From NCBI GenBank assembly GCA_024225895.1, contig JAAEMC010000451.1, forward strand, positions 1-5,637: DNA of 5,637 nucleotides, written 5' to 3'. The notes under the pieces were generated by a model that saw only the letters and a program-made list of their open reading frames with translations, ran no database searches and was not told where the DNA came from. Shown here piece after piece: positions 1 to 5,637 of this stretch. Made by a program: the position numbers and the translations under genes. This stretch comes from Desulfobacteraceae bacterium (lineage in GTDB: Bacteria > Desulfobacterota > Desulfobacteria > Desulfobacterales > Desulfobacteraceae). The first letter of the stretch is position 1. Each line of letters starts with the position of its first letter.

Positions 1-1281
1 AAGGACCGGTACATTTGTAAGTCCTTTTGGAAATGGTACATGCTGAAGGATCTTCTTGGTCATAATTGCATGATTTTCAATAATTTCTCTTTCCTTTTCG
101 GTCAAGGTTCCTTTTATAACACTTAAATATTCGAATTCTTCTTTTGTTAAATAGGGTTTTATTACCCCGTTATGAACATATTTTTTTTTTCTTATCTTTT
201 TAAGCTGTTCAATACGGGTATCATCCATAATGATATTCGGATCATTGCAGTTTATAACAAACTCCAGATCAAATTTTATTTCTTCCAACCGCTTTTCAAG
301 TTCAGCAGGATCTATTTTTGGGGGTTTACTTTTATAAAAGGTAAGTTCTTCGATCACCTGAATCAGATCAAATCGTTTTTCAATGAGGGCCATGCCATCG
401 TATACCTTTTCCAGCCGCGTACCCTTATCAATAATGTGCTGGGGAGTGACAATTTTACCGATGTCATGCATCCAGGCAGAGTAATTCAACTCCAATAATT
501 CTTCTTCATTGAATTCTCGGCTTTCAAATATCCCGGCTTTTGTTTCGTTCACAAGTTGTGCGATCCGCATGGACAAATTCACCACCCGTTTTATGTGCGC
601 GCCCGTATAGCTGGATTTGGCATCTACCGCCCATGCAATAGCCTTAATAAATGAATATAACAAATTCTTAAGATCATCGATCAGCTTGGTTTTAACGATG
701 GCGATCGCGGTCTGGGACGCAATGGCCTCAATCAGATTGATGTCTGATTCTGAAAATGGCCCGATTTCACCTGTTTCGCTGTTCTTGCGGTTGATCAGTT
801 GTATAACGGCAACGGTTTCATCCTCATGGTCCTTTAAAGGGACCGTTAGAATGGACCTGGATCTGAACCCTGAATTTTTATCGTAAATTTTTGTTCCGGT
901 AAAATCAAATGTGCCGGAATTATAAACATCTTCAATATTAATGGTGCTGCCTGTCAATGCTGCACAACTTGAAATATTAGAATAATTCGGCCGGCTATTT
1001 TTATACAAAGGAACCGATTTCATCGGCGAGCTGTCAGTATCACCTTTTTTAAAATTCAATCCCATGGGGTCATTTTGTAAAATTTCAAAACTTAAAAAAT
1101 TATCTCCCACCATGTAAAGGCTACCGGCTTCTGCACAGGTCAAATGCCTGGCCTTGGTAACAATAAGTTCCAAAAGCCGTGTGATATTCTTTTCATTTGA
1201 CAAGGCAAGGCAAAGGCTTATTAAGGGGTTGGACCCCAGTGAAAGGTCTTCAATGGTCTCTTTTTTATCTAGCTCTTCCAT
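1..1281 (-). CDS. GAF domain / HD-GYP domain protein, putative cyclic-dinucleotide phosphodiesterase (partial, C-terminus outside window)
   Basis: I translated this open frame from the minus strand; 427 codons are visible and it runs off the left edge. Residues about 20-200 fit a GAF ligand-sensing domain (RSRSILTVPL at 140-149, then VAVIQLINRKN). Residues from about 208 form an HD-GYP domain: H229 in GAHIKRV, the HD pair H272-D273 in MHDIGKIVTP, and H404 in IIENHAIMTKK. The final HH...GYP segment would lie just beyond the edge. HD-GYP domains typically hydrolyse cyclic di-GMP at a metal centre. About 100 residues (290-390) are inserted between the HD pair and H404, which usually lie some 30 residues apart; related GAF/HD proteins carry similar inserts. 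No signal peptide or membrane segment is seen, so it is probably cytoplasmic. The ATG at 1281 is chosen because an in-frame TAA lies 13 codons upstream; its ribosome site is weak. Substrate and GAF ligand are unknown. Confidence 0.9.
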   Translation of the reverse strand, partial: MEELDKKETIEDLSLGSNPLISLCLALSNEKNITRLLELIVTKARHLTCAEAGSLYMVGDNFLSFEILQNDPMGLNFKKGDTDSSPMKSVPLYKNSRPNYSNISSCAALTGSTINIEDVYNSGTFDFTGTKIYDKNSGFRSRSILTVPLKDHEDETVAVIQLINRKNSETGEIGPFSESDINLIEAIASQTAIAIVKTKLIDDLKNLLYSFIKAIAWAVDAKSSYTGAHIKRVVNLSMRIAQLVNETKAGIFESREFNEEELLELNYSAWMHDIGKIVTPQHIIDKGTRLEKVYDGMALIEKRFDLIQVIEELTFYKSKPPKIDPAELEKRLEEIKFDLEFVINCNDPNIIMDDTRIEQLKKIRKKKYVHNGVIKPYLTKEEFEYLSVIKGTLTEKEREIIENHAIMTKKILQHVPFPKGLTNVPVL

Positions 1282-1313
1282 AGATACGAAGTCCAAATGT
1301 AGTAATATTATTT

Positions 1314-1342
1314 TTTATAACCTATTTGACAATAGCTTTCAA
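1314..1342 (-). promoter_or_regulatory. Predicted sigma70 promoter of the GAF/HD-GYP gene
   Basis: Read on the minus strand, TTGAAA (1342-1337) and TATAAA (1319-1314) are separated by 17 bases. Each box matches the consensus at five of six positions. Transcription would start near 1307, giving a leader of about 26 bases before the ATG at 1281. This is the best promoter match in the window, although the region is AT-rich and chance matches are easy. Confidence 0.55.
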
Positions 1343-1353
1343 AGATATTTAAG
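1326..1353 (+). promoter_or_regulatory. Predicted sigma70 promoter of rocD
   Basis: A perfect TTGACA (1326-1331) is followed after 16 bases by TTTAAG (1348-1353), a four-of-six match to the -10 box. The start would be near 1360, leaving a leader of roughly 68 bases. The -35 box lies inside the spacer of the minus-strand promoter at 1314-1342, so the two promoters overlap. Confidence 0.45.
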
Positions 1354-1401
1354 CACTTTCTTAACTTTTCTGCAATTTTATGGTATTTTTTTATCTTATA
1401 G

Positions 1402-1414
1402 GCACCCTCTGTGC
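1402..1414 (+). other. Small inverted repeat just upstream of the rocD ribosome binding site
   Basis: GCAC (1402-1405) and GTGC (1411-1414) are perfect complements around a five-base loop. The Shine-Dalgarno-like GAAAGG (1415-1420) follows at once, seven bases before the ATG. With a four-base stem this is a weak hairpin and may be chance. Confidence 0.2.
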
Positions 1415-1427
1415 GAAAGGAAAACCC

Positions 1428-2627
1428 ATGGATACGAAAAAAATCATTGCACTTGAAAATCAATTTGGTGCTAAAAATTACAAGCCATTGGATGTGGTTC
1501 TGGAAAAAGGCAGCGGTATCTGGGTTTGGGATGTGGAAGGGAAGAAATACATGGATTGCCTTTCTGCTTACTCTGCCGTTAACCAAGGACACTGCCACCC
1601 GAAAATCCTAAAAAAAATGGCATCACAAATGGAGAAACTGACAATTACATCCAGAGCATTTCGTAATAACCAGCTTTCTTTATTTTACCAGGACCTGTGC
1701 AAATTAACCCATTCCCATATGGTACTTCCCATGAACAGCGGTGCCGAAGCGGTTGAAACCGTAATAAAAGCCGTTCGCAAATGGGGGTATCAATTAAAGA
1801 ATATTCCGGATGGAAAAGCTCAAATCATTGTTTGCGACAACAATTTCCACGGAAGGACCCTTACCATTGTTGGATTTTCTTCAGAAGAACAGTACAAGGA
1901 TGGTTTCGGGCCGTTCACACCCGGATTTGTGTCTATTCCTTTTGGTGATGCCAAAGCCCTTGAAAAGGCCATAACACCTTATACTGTCGCCTTCATGGTT
2001 GAGCCCATACAAGGGGAAGCAGGAGTGATTGTTCCAAAGGAAGGCTACCTTAAAAAGATCCGCAAAATATGCTCCCAAAACAAGGTGGTCCTGATTTTCG
2101 ATGAAATCCAGACCGGCTTAGGCCGAACCGGAAAACTTTTGGCCGAAGAGCACGAAGACGTGGAATCAGATGTCACACTGATTGGAAAAGCCCTGTCCGG
2201 TGGCTGTTATCCTGTTTCTGCTGTTCTGTCCAATGAAGAGGTGCTGGGTGTTTTTCTGCCCGGAGACCACGGGTCGACCTTTGGGGGAAATCCCTTGGCA
2301 TGTGCTGTCGCCAGGGAGGCTGTAAAAGTTTTGATTGAGGAAAACATGATTGAAAATGCCGCCCAAATGGGTGCGTATTTCCAATCAGGACTCAAGAAAA
2401 TCAGAAGCCCCCTGATTAAAGAAATTCGAGGGAAAGGCCTGATGATAGGTGTTGAACTTAAAAAGGAAGCCGGAGGAGCCAGATCCTATTGCGAACAATT
2501 AATGGAAAAAGGACTTCTTTGCAAAGAAACCCACATCCACGTTATCCGGTTTGCCCCGCCCCTGGTGATCACAAAAAAAGATATTGACTGGGCATTGGAA
2601 AGAATCAGCGCTGTTTTAGCACCTTAA
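1428..2627 (+). CDS. rocD: Ornithine aminotransferase (ornithine-oxo-acid transaminase)
   Basis: This 399-residue class III PLP aminotransferase moves the delta-amino group of ornithine to 2-oxoglutarate, giving glutamate-5-semialdehyde and glutamate, in arginine/ornithine breakdown or proline formation. Family signatures are [13 protein letters not shown] (48-60), SGAEAVE (104-110), FHGRT (140-144), [13 protein letters not shown] (224-236, cofactor-contacting D225), [15 protein letters not shown] (253-267, Schiff-base K254) and GSTFGGNPL (282-290). By alignment from memory, Y18, Y48, R143 and E197 match human OAT Y55, Y85, R180 and E235, the ornithine-binding and gating residues. This favours RocD over acetylornithine aminotransferase. 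The ATG at 1428 is preferred: it has GAAAGG seven bases upstream, gives the usual length of about 400, and begins close to the conserved N-terminus. An in-frame ATG at 1380 would add 16 residues and has no ribosome site. The gene is monocistronic here and its stop overlaps the stop of the opposing gene. Confidence 0.95.
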   Translation: MDTKKIIALENQFGAKNYKPLDVVLEKGSGIWVWDVEGKKYMDCLSAYSAVNQGHCHPKILKKMASQMEKLTITSRAFRNNQLSLFYQDLCKLTHSHMVLPMNSGAEAVETVIKAVRKWGYQLKNIPDGKAQIIVCDNNFHGRTLTIVGFSSEEQYKDGFGPFTPGFVSIPFGDAKALEKAITPYTVAFMVEPIQGEAGVIVPKEGYLKKIRKICSQNKVVLIFDEIQTGLGRTGKLLAEEHEDVESDVTLIGKALSGGCYPVSAVLSNEEVLGVFLPGDHGSTFGGNPLACAVAREAVKVLIEENMIENAAQMGAYFQSGLKKIRSPLIKEIRGKGLMIGVELKKEAGGARSYCEQLMEKGLLCKETHIHVIRFAPPLVITKKDIDWALERISAVLAP

Positions 2628-2890
2628 TCCTTTAATTTGTTCAAAGCATCTTCAAGCTTTTGGGTAATTTGTCCTGCGATCTTGGCAGCGGCTGACAAAT
2701 CTTTGGCTACTTCATGAAGGTTTGCCTCATCCGCTTTTTTTGCCCATGATGAATAGGTTTGAAGATGACTGTTGTTGTGATCTATCCAGTGAGCAAACAG
2801 GGTTTTCAATTTATCTTCAAATGATAACTGTTCTGCATGGTCGTGATTATGGTCGTGGTTATGATGGTGATCATGGTTATGTGCTGTCAT
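2624..2890 (-). CDS. Small histidine-rich protein, putative metal-binding
   Basis: This 88-residue protein has two parts. Residues 4-18 are an imperfect His/Asp/Asn tract ([15 protein letters not shown]) with nine histidines, typical of Zn, Ni or Co binding. Residues about 22-88 are predicted mainly helical. That part includes H34, H38 and H42 at four-residue spacing (HWIDHNNSH), which would line one helix face and could form a second metal site. No signal peptide, membrane segment or cysteine is seen. It is the last gene of the operon. Its ATG overlaps the TGA of the DAC gene (ATGA, 2890-2887), and a GGAG lies seven bases upstream inside that gene, so translational coupling is likely. I recall similar unnamed His-rich small proteins in anaerobes but cannot assign a family. 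It could be a metal store, chaperone or sensor partner; the function is unknown. Confidence 0.82.
   Translation of the reverse strand: MTAHNHDHHHNHDHNHDHAEQLSFEDKLKTLFAHWIDHNNSHLQTYSSWAKKADEANLHEVAKDLSAAAKIAGQITQKLEDALNKLKD
2837..2881 (-). repeat. Imperfect His/Asp/Asn codon repeat inside the small His-rich gene
   Basis: Fifteen codons are only CAT/CAC, GAT/GAC and AAT/AAC, encoding residues 4-18. On the plus strand this appears as repeated ATGGTCGTG- and ATGGTGATC-like units. The repeat is low-complexity, so its length could vary between strains by slippage. Confidence 0.5.
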
Positions 2891-4329
2891 AAAAGAACTC
2901 CGTTAATATATTGTTTCAGGCCGATTGGCCGGGGTGTATACTGGTAAACAGGCCGCCAGTGGCTGAATGCGTTGATTTCAATTCCATTGTGAATGATGGA
3001 AACCGGTCTGTCCGATGATACCACCACTACTATGACATTCCTGTGGTCTGCCGAGAACCGTAAGGCAGAATTGTACCGGGCACCCCTGGCCATATTCTCC
3101 CAGTTGATGGCCTGGCCGTCCAAGAGACACCCGAATCCGTTAATACAAATATTTGCTGTAATATGAACCGCACCGTCAATTTTTAACAGAGCACTTGCCA
3201 AATCAAAATTGTTAAGTTCCAACAAACTTAACGGAGGGTCTAGGACGTGGCCGGACATTCTGCACGGTTTTTCGTTCAGATCAATTACTAATGTACAGCC
3301 GTGCCTTGCCCGCCCGGCATTATGAACCAGATGAGAAACAACTTGAAAAAGGATGGTCGACGACTGGGTTTCAAGGTCTGAATCCAAAAGCATTTCCTCG
3401 AGTTCCACCATTTTGGCCTCACGGGTGGTGGAATGAAAACTGCCATCAAAAAAAGAGGCAATTTTTTTATTCCCCAACTTTAAAAAGCCGTATTCCCCTA
3501 AAAAATCCGCTACAATAGCATAGCTTGGGATATCTGCCTCCGTGATACCAATAATCGTACACCCGTCTGAAACCAGTTTCCTGGATGAATTTTCCACTGC
3601 CAGCAGCAATTTTCGTATATGTTTGTTATTGCTCAAAACCGGACGTTCATTTTTCTGGATTTTGGTCAAAAAATCAATGGTGGGAATCCTTGCAGGATCA
3701 GTAAAAATAAGCGTCCCCCTGGCCCAGGCGCCTTCTTCTTTGGTTTTGGAGATGTTTAATATATCGTTTAGAATGGGTGAAATAAGTATTCTGCTGTCAA
3801 AATCCAGATTTTTTGCCCGCTCATCCACGATATAATCAGAAATGGCTTGGAGGGCATAATTCTTGAGCACATAATCCGATGAATTCAAGATGGCATGATG
3901 TGACCTATAATCATTGGCCAGTAAGGCCGCAGCCTGTTCGAGCCATCTTTCCGTTGGATGCACCGAGCATAAATCAGGATGGTGGTCCGTAAACCACATT
4001 TGGTAAAAAAAGTCATTGCAGCTTGAACCATAGGAGATCAATCCGGCAAGTTCAAGATCAGGTTGGGGCACGTGATAACCTATAGGTTGACCGACCAGCT
4101 TTTCTCTGACCTCTTTTTTCCACAGGTCTGGATTATCAAGAAATCTTTCTTTGAGCTTGAATTCATGCCCCCTTAAAAGATTCTGAGGATCATAAACTTC
4201 TACCGGATCATTCGGGCCCGGTACAAAGACCAATGCCACTTTGGTGGCGCGGGAATACTTGGACAGTCCCTCGGCAGCACCATTCACTATATTGGCAATA
4301 CACTGACGATGGTAATAGGTTTTAATCAT
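2887..4329 (-). CDS. Diadenylate cyclase (DAC/DisA_N)-like domain protein with N-terminal putative sensor region
   Basis: This 480-residue soluble protein has a C-terminal DAC-type nucleotidyl cyclase domain (about 325-450), the fold that makes c-di-AMP from two ATP. Support comes from HGCTLVIDL (343-351), IDGAVHI (384-390, with the DGA motif at 385-387), RGARYNSALRFSADH (415-429) and the closing strand VIVVVVSSDRPVSII (432-446). In DisA/CdaA enzymes the second motif is G-T-RHR; here R418 is kept but His-Arg is replaced by Tyr-Asn, so activity needs testing. Residues 1-320 resemble no domain I can name. They include VALVFVPG (31-38), VSDGCTIIGI (253-262) and FFDGSFHSTTREAK (293-306), and recall the uncharacterised sensor regions called DACNV, DACNG, DACNH and DACNK; which one is uncertain. 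There is no helix-hairpin-helix DNA-binding part as in DisA and no membrane segment as in CdaA. The start overlaps the aldolase gene by 8 bases and the end overlaps the His-rich gene by 4. Confidence 0.82.
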   Translation of the reverse strand: MIKTYYHRQCIANIVNGAAEGLSKYSRATKVALVFVPGPNDPVEVYDPQNLLRGHEFKLKERFLDNPDLWKKEVREKLVGQPIGYHVPQPDLELAGLISYGSSCNDFFYQMWFTDHHPDLCSVHPTERWLEQAAALLANDYRSHHAILNSSDYVLKNYALQAISDYIVDERAKNLDFDSRILISPILNDILNISKTKEEGAWARGTLIFTDPARIPTIDFLTKIQKNERPVLSNNKHIRKLLLAVENSSRKLVSDGCTIIGITEADIPSYAIVADFLGEYGFLKLGNKKIASFFDGSFHSTTREAKMVELEEMLLDSDLETQSSTILFQVVSHLVHNAGRARHGCTLVIDLNEKPCRMSGHVLDPPLSLLELNNFDLASALLKIDGAVHITANICINGFGCLLDGQAINWENMARGARYNSALRFSADHRNVIVVVVSSDRPVSIIHNGIEINAFSHWRPVYQYTPRPIGLKQYINGVLL

Positions 4330-4972
4330 TCTTAACCGGCCCGTAATCTTTAAATTTCTCTATTACCTCTTCCATCTGTTGATCAGACAGGAGATTGGGC
4401 TTTCCAATGTTCTGGGCCTGATAATATACCCGTGCTACAAATTCGACCTCAAGGGCGACATTAAATGCTGTCATCAAATCGCTTCCCACTGAAACCAGCC
4501 CATGGTTGGCCAATAATACTGCATTGTAGTCTTTAATGGAATCTCTAATGTTCTTTGCAAGCTCGTTGGAGCCATAGGTGGCATATTCGGCAAGGGGCAC
4601 CTTTTTTCCGCAGAATCCGACAAGATAGTGAACAGGCGGTATCTCCCGGTGCAGGCAGGCAAAGGTTGTGGCATAAACTGAATGGGTATGAACAACGGCA
4701 GCAACATCGGGTCGTTTCTCGTATAAAGCCAAATGAAAACCGGTTTCGCTGGATGGCTTTCGGTCTCCTTCCACAATACCGCCATCCAGACGTAAAACCA
4801 GGATATCTTCAAGCCTCATATCTTCATATTCAACACCACTTGGGGTGATGGCGATCAGATTTCTTTTCCGGTTATAGTAGCTTAGGTTGCCTCCGGTGCC
4901 GTTGGTGAGATTCGCCGCCACCATTTTTTTGCCAAAAACAATCAAGCGCTTTCTTTCATTTTTCAGTTTCAT
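4322..4972 (-). CDS. Class II aldolase/adducin family protein, L-fuculose-1-phosphate aldolase-like
   Basis: From the ATG at 4972 this is 216 residues, close to the 215 of E. coli FucA. The family cleaves sugar phosphates with a divalent metal, for example L-fuculose 1-phosphate to DHAP and lactaldehyde. Motifs are TGGNLS (26-31), ITPSGVEY (42-49), KPSSE (72-76), VVHTH (93-97) and LLANHG (153-158). By recalled alignment, E76, H95, H97 and H157 match FucA catalytic E73 and zinc ligands H92, H94 and H155; Y116 and Y210 match its tyrosines Y113 and Y209. The true substrate is open, since 5-deoxypentulose- and methylthioribulose-phosphate aldolases and MtnB look similar. An in-frame ATG at 5014 would add 14 residues without homology and has no ribosome site; the chosen start has AGAGG 14 bases upstream, also poor. 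It is the first gene of the operon, and its TAA overlaps the DAC start (ATGATTAA). Confidence 0.88.
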   Translation of the reverse strand: MKLKNERKRLIVFGKKMVAANLTNGTGGNLSYYNRKRNLIAITPSGVEYEDMRLEDILVLRLDGGIVEGDRKPSSETGFHLALYEKRPDVAAVVHTHSVYATTFACLHREIPPVHYLVGFCGKKVPLAEYATYGSNELAKNIRDSIKDYNAVLLANHGLVSVGSDLMTAFNVALEVEFVARVYYQAQNIGKPNLLSDQQMEEVIEKFKDYGPVKND

Positions 4973-5081
4973 AGATTTGTTTGATACCTCTGATATGTGT
5001 ACCTTTGCAAGCATTTTTTATTGAAAAAAAAGATCAGTATTGCTATGGAGACAATAAAAACGAATGGAGGCATACAATAAA
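4973..5081. promoter_or_regulatory. Divergent intergenic region between the aldolase operon and the SH3 gene
   Basis: This AT-rich stretch must hold the promoters of the minus-strand aldolase-DAC-His operon and the plus-strand SH3 gene. The only plus-strand candidate I see is TTGAAA (5021-5026), a 17-base gap and TATGGA (5044-5049), whose -10 box is poor. I find no convincing minus-strand promoter and no clear operator palindrome. If the aldolase starts at 5014 instead of 4972, only 67 bases separate the two genes. Confidence 0.4.
5066..5070 (+). promoter_or_regulatory. Ribosome binding site of the SH3 gene
   Basis: GGAGG stands 11 bases before the ATG at 5082. The spacing is slightly long, but this is the strongest Shine-Dalgarno sequence in the window and fixes the start codon. 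Confidence 0.7.
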
Positions 5082-5637
5082 ATGAAAAAATCGATTCCAG
5101 GTCTTATCGTGTTAATACTGTTCCTAAGTGCTTTGCCCTGCTATTCTCAGTCCCAGATAGGTTATGTTTCCGATATGCTGTTACTGACATTCAGGGAAGG
5201 GCCGGGAACCAGTTTTCCAATCACCAAAACCTTAACAAGCAATACCCAAGTTAATATTTTAAAAGATAAAAATGGATATTATAAAGTCCAGCTTGAAAAT
5301 GATGAAATCGGATGGGTTGAAAAACAATACATCATATTCACCACCCCTAAAACCATAAAAATTACCCAATTGGAAAAACAACTCCAAAATTTTGACGACC
5401 GGATGTCCAAGCTTCAAATGATAAACTCCTCTTTAGAGGAGCTTGTCAATTCACAAAAAGCTGAATACTCCTCAAAACTAAATGCGCTGGAAACTGAATT
5501 AAATAAAGAAAAAAATGAAAAGACCCTGGCGCTTAAAAACTTTTCGGAAAGCCAAAAAAAATATGACAACCTCATTGAAAAATCAGAAAATATTAAACAG
5601 GTAATCACCGAAAACAATGAACTTTCAGAGCAAAACA
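5082..5637 (+). CDS. Exported SH3 domain protein with coiled coil, YgiM/TIGR04211-like (partial, C-terminus outside window)
   Basis: I translated this frame from the ATG after GGAGG; 185 codons are visible and it stays open at the right edge. Residues 1-24 look like a signal peptide: MKKS, a hydrophobic core (about 7-18), then a polar CYSQSQ end suited to signal peptidase I. Residues about 26-86 are a bacterial SH3 domain (GYVSDMLLLTFREGPGTSF, then VNILKDKNGYYKVQL and IGWVEKQYI). From about 93 the chain is rich in Lys, Glu, Gln, Asn and Leu and predicted to be a long coiled coil. This order fits the SH3 family TIGR04211 (E. coli YgiM), whose members end in a transmembrane anchor; that end is not visible here. 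The likely location is the periplasm, anchored to a membrane. Cys20 does not sit in a proper lipobox (ALPC), so a lipoprotein is unlikely. The role is unknown; bacterial SH3 domains often bind cell-wall peptides. Confidence 0.85.
   Translation, partial: MKKSIPGLIVLILFLSALPCYSQSQIGYVSDMLLLTFREGPGTSFPITKTLTSNTQVNILKDKNGYYKVQLENDEIGWVEKQYIIFTTPKTIKITQLEKQLQNFDDRMSKLQMINSSLEELVNSQKAEYSSKLNALETELNKEKNEKTLALKNFSESQKKYDNLIEKSENIKQVITENNELSEQN

Noticed and set aside
172..886. Plus-strand open frames at 172-498 and 617-886
   Set aside because: Both are antisense to the well-supported GAF/HD-GYP frame and show no conserved motifs.
1380..1427. Upstream ATG at 1380 as the rocD start
   Set aside because: It has no ribosome binding site, adds 16 hydrophobic residues absent from the family, and sits in the presumed leader; the ATG at 1428 has GAAAGG at good spacing.
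1308..1598. Minus-strand 96-residue open frame across the rocD start
   Set aside because: It is antisense to conserved rocD codons, has no recognisable domain and lies across the promoter region.
1428..2627. Acetylornithine aminotransferase (ArgD) as the identity of the aminotransferase
   Set aside because: The N-terminal [17 protein letters not shown] and [10 protein letters not shown] segments follow ornithine aminotransferase, including the counterparts of human Y55, Y85 and R180.
2643..2660. AAAGC/GCTTT inverted repeat near the convergent gene ends, as a terminator
   Set aside because: It has a five-base stem, an eight-base loop and no T-run after it; it lies inside the His-rich coding sequence.
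2887..4329. Naming the DAC-like gene disA or cdaA
   Set aside because: It lacks DisA's linker and helix-hairpin-helix region and CdaA's N-terminal membrane helices, and its second motif differs from RHR.
5073..5078. TACAAT as a -10 box for the SH3 gene
   Set aside because: It lies between the GGAGG ribosome site and the ATG, so a transcript from it could not include the ribosome site.
5130..5141. Lipoprotein signal at Cys20 of the SH3 protein
   Set aside because: The residues before the Cys (A-L-P) do not fit the lipobox, which wants Gly, Ala or Ser just before Cys; ordinary signal peptidase cleavage is more likely.

Overview
The window holds six protein-coding genes, two of them cut by the window edges. 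It has no RNA genes, mobile elements or CRISPR. The mix suggests a Gram-negative bacterium, most likely a Desulfobacterota (sulfate-reducer type) relative: moderate-to-low GC, AT-rich control regions, a GAF/HD-GYP protein, an SH3-plus-coiled-coil envelope protein, and a diadenylate-cyclase-like protein with an uncharacterised N-terminal region. The lineage is inferred from overall flavour and not proven by any marker.

Layout. (1) Positions 1-1281, minus strand: a GAF sensor joined to an HD-GYP cyclic-dinucleotide phosphodiesterase-type domain, C-terminus outside the window. (2) Positions 1282-1427: a short control region with two overlapping, divergent sigma70-like promoters. (3) Positions 1428-2627, plus strand: ornithine aminotransferase (rocD). 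(4) Positions 2624-4972, minus strand: a compact three-gene operon, read right to left as FucA-type class II aldolase, DAC-domain (c-di-AMP synthase-like) protein and small His-rich protein. Its genes overlap by 8 and 4 bases, and its last stop codon overlaps the rocD stop codon tail to tail. (5) Positions 4973-5081: a divergent intergenic region. (6) Positions 5082 to the edge, plus strand: the N-terminal part of an exported SH3 protein with a long coiled coil.

The most interesting part is the operon. A DAC domain with a changed nucleotide-binding motif (GARYNSA where DisA-type enzymes have G-[TA]-RHR) sits behind a roughly 320-residue N-terminal region. It is translationally coupled to a metal-dependent sugar-phosphate aldolase upstream and a putative metal-binding peptide downstream. 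The arrangement suggests a nucleotide-signalling unit tied to metabolism or metal status, but that link is inference from gene order. RocD joins ornithine to glutamate and proline metabolism and has no evident mechanistic tie to its neighbours. The HD-GYP protein could degrade a cyclic dinucleotide, which would put synthesis-like and degradation-like modules within 5 kb, again only by context.
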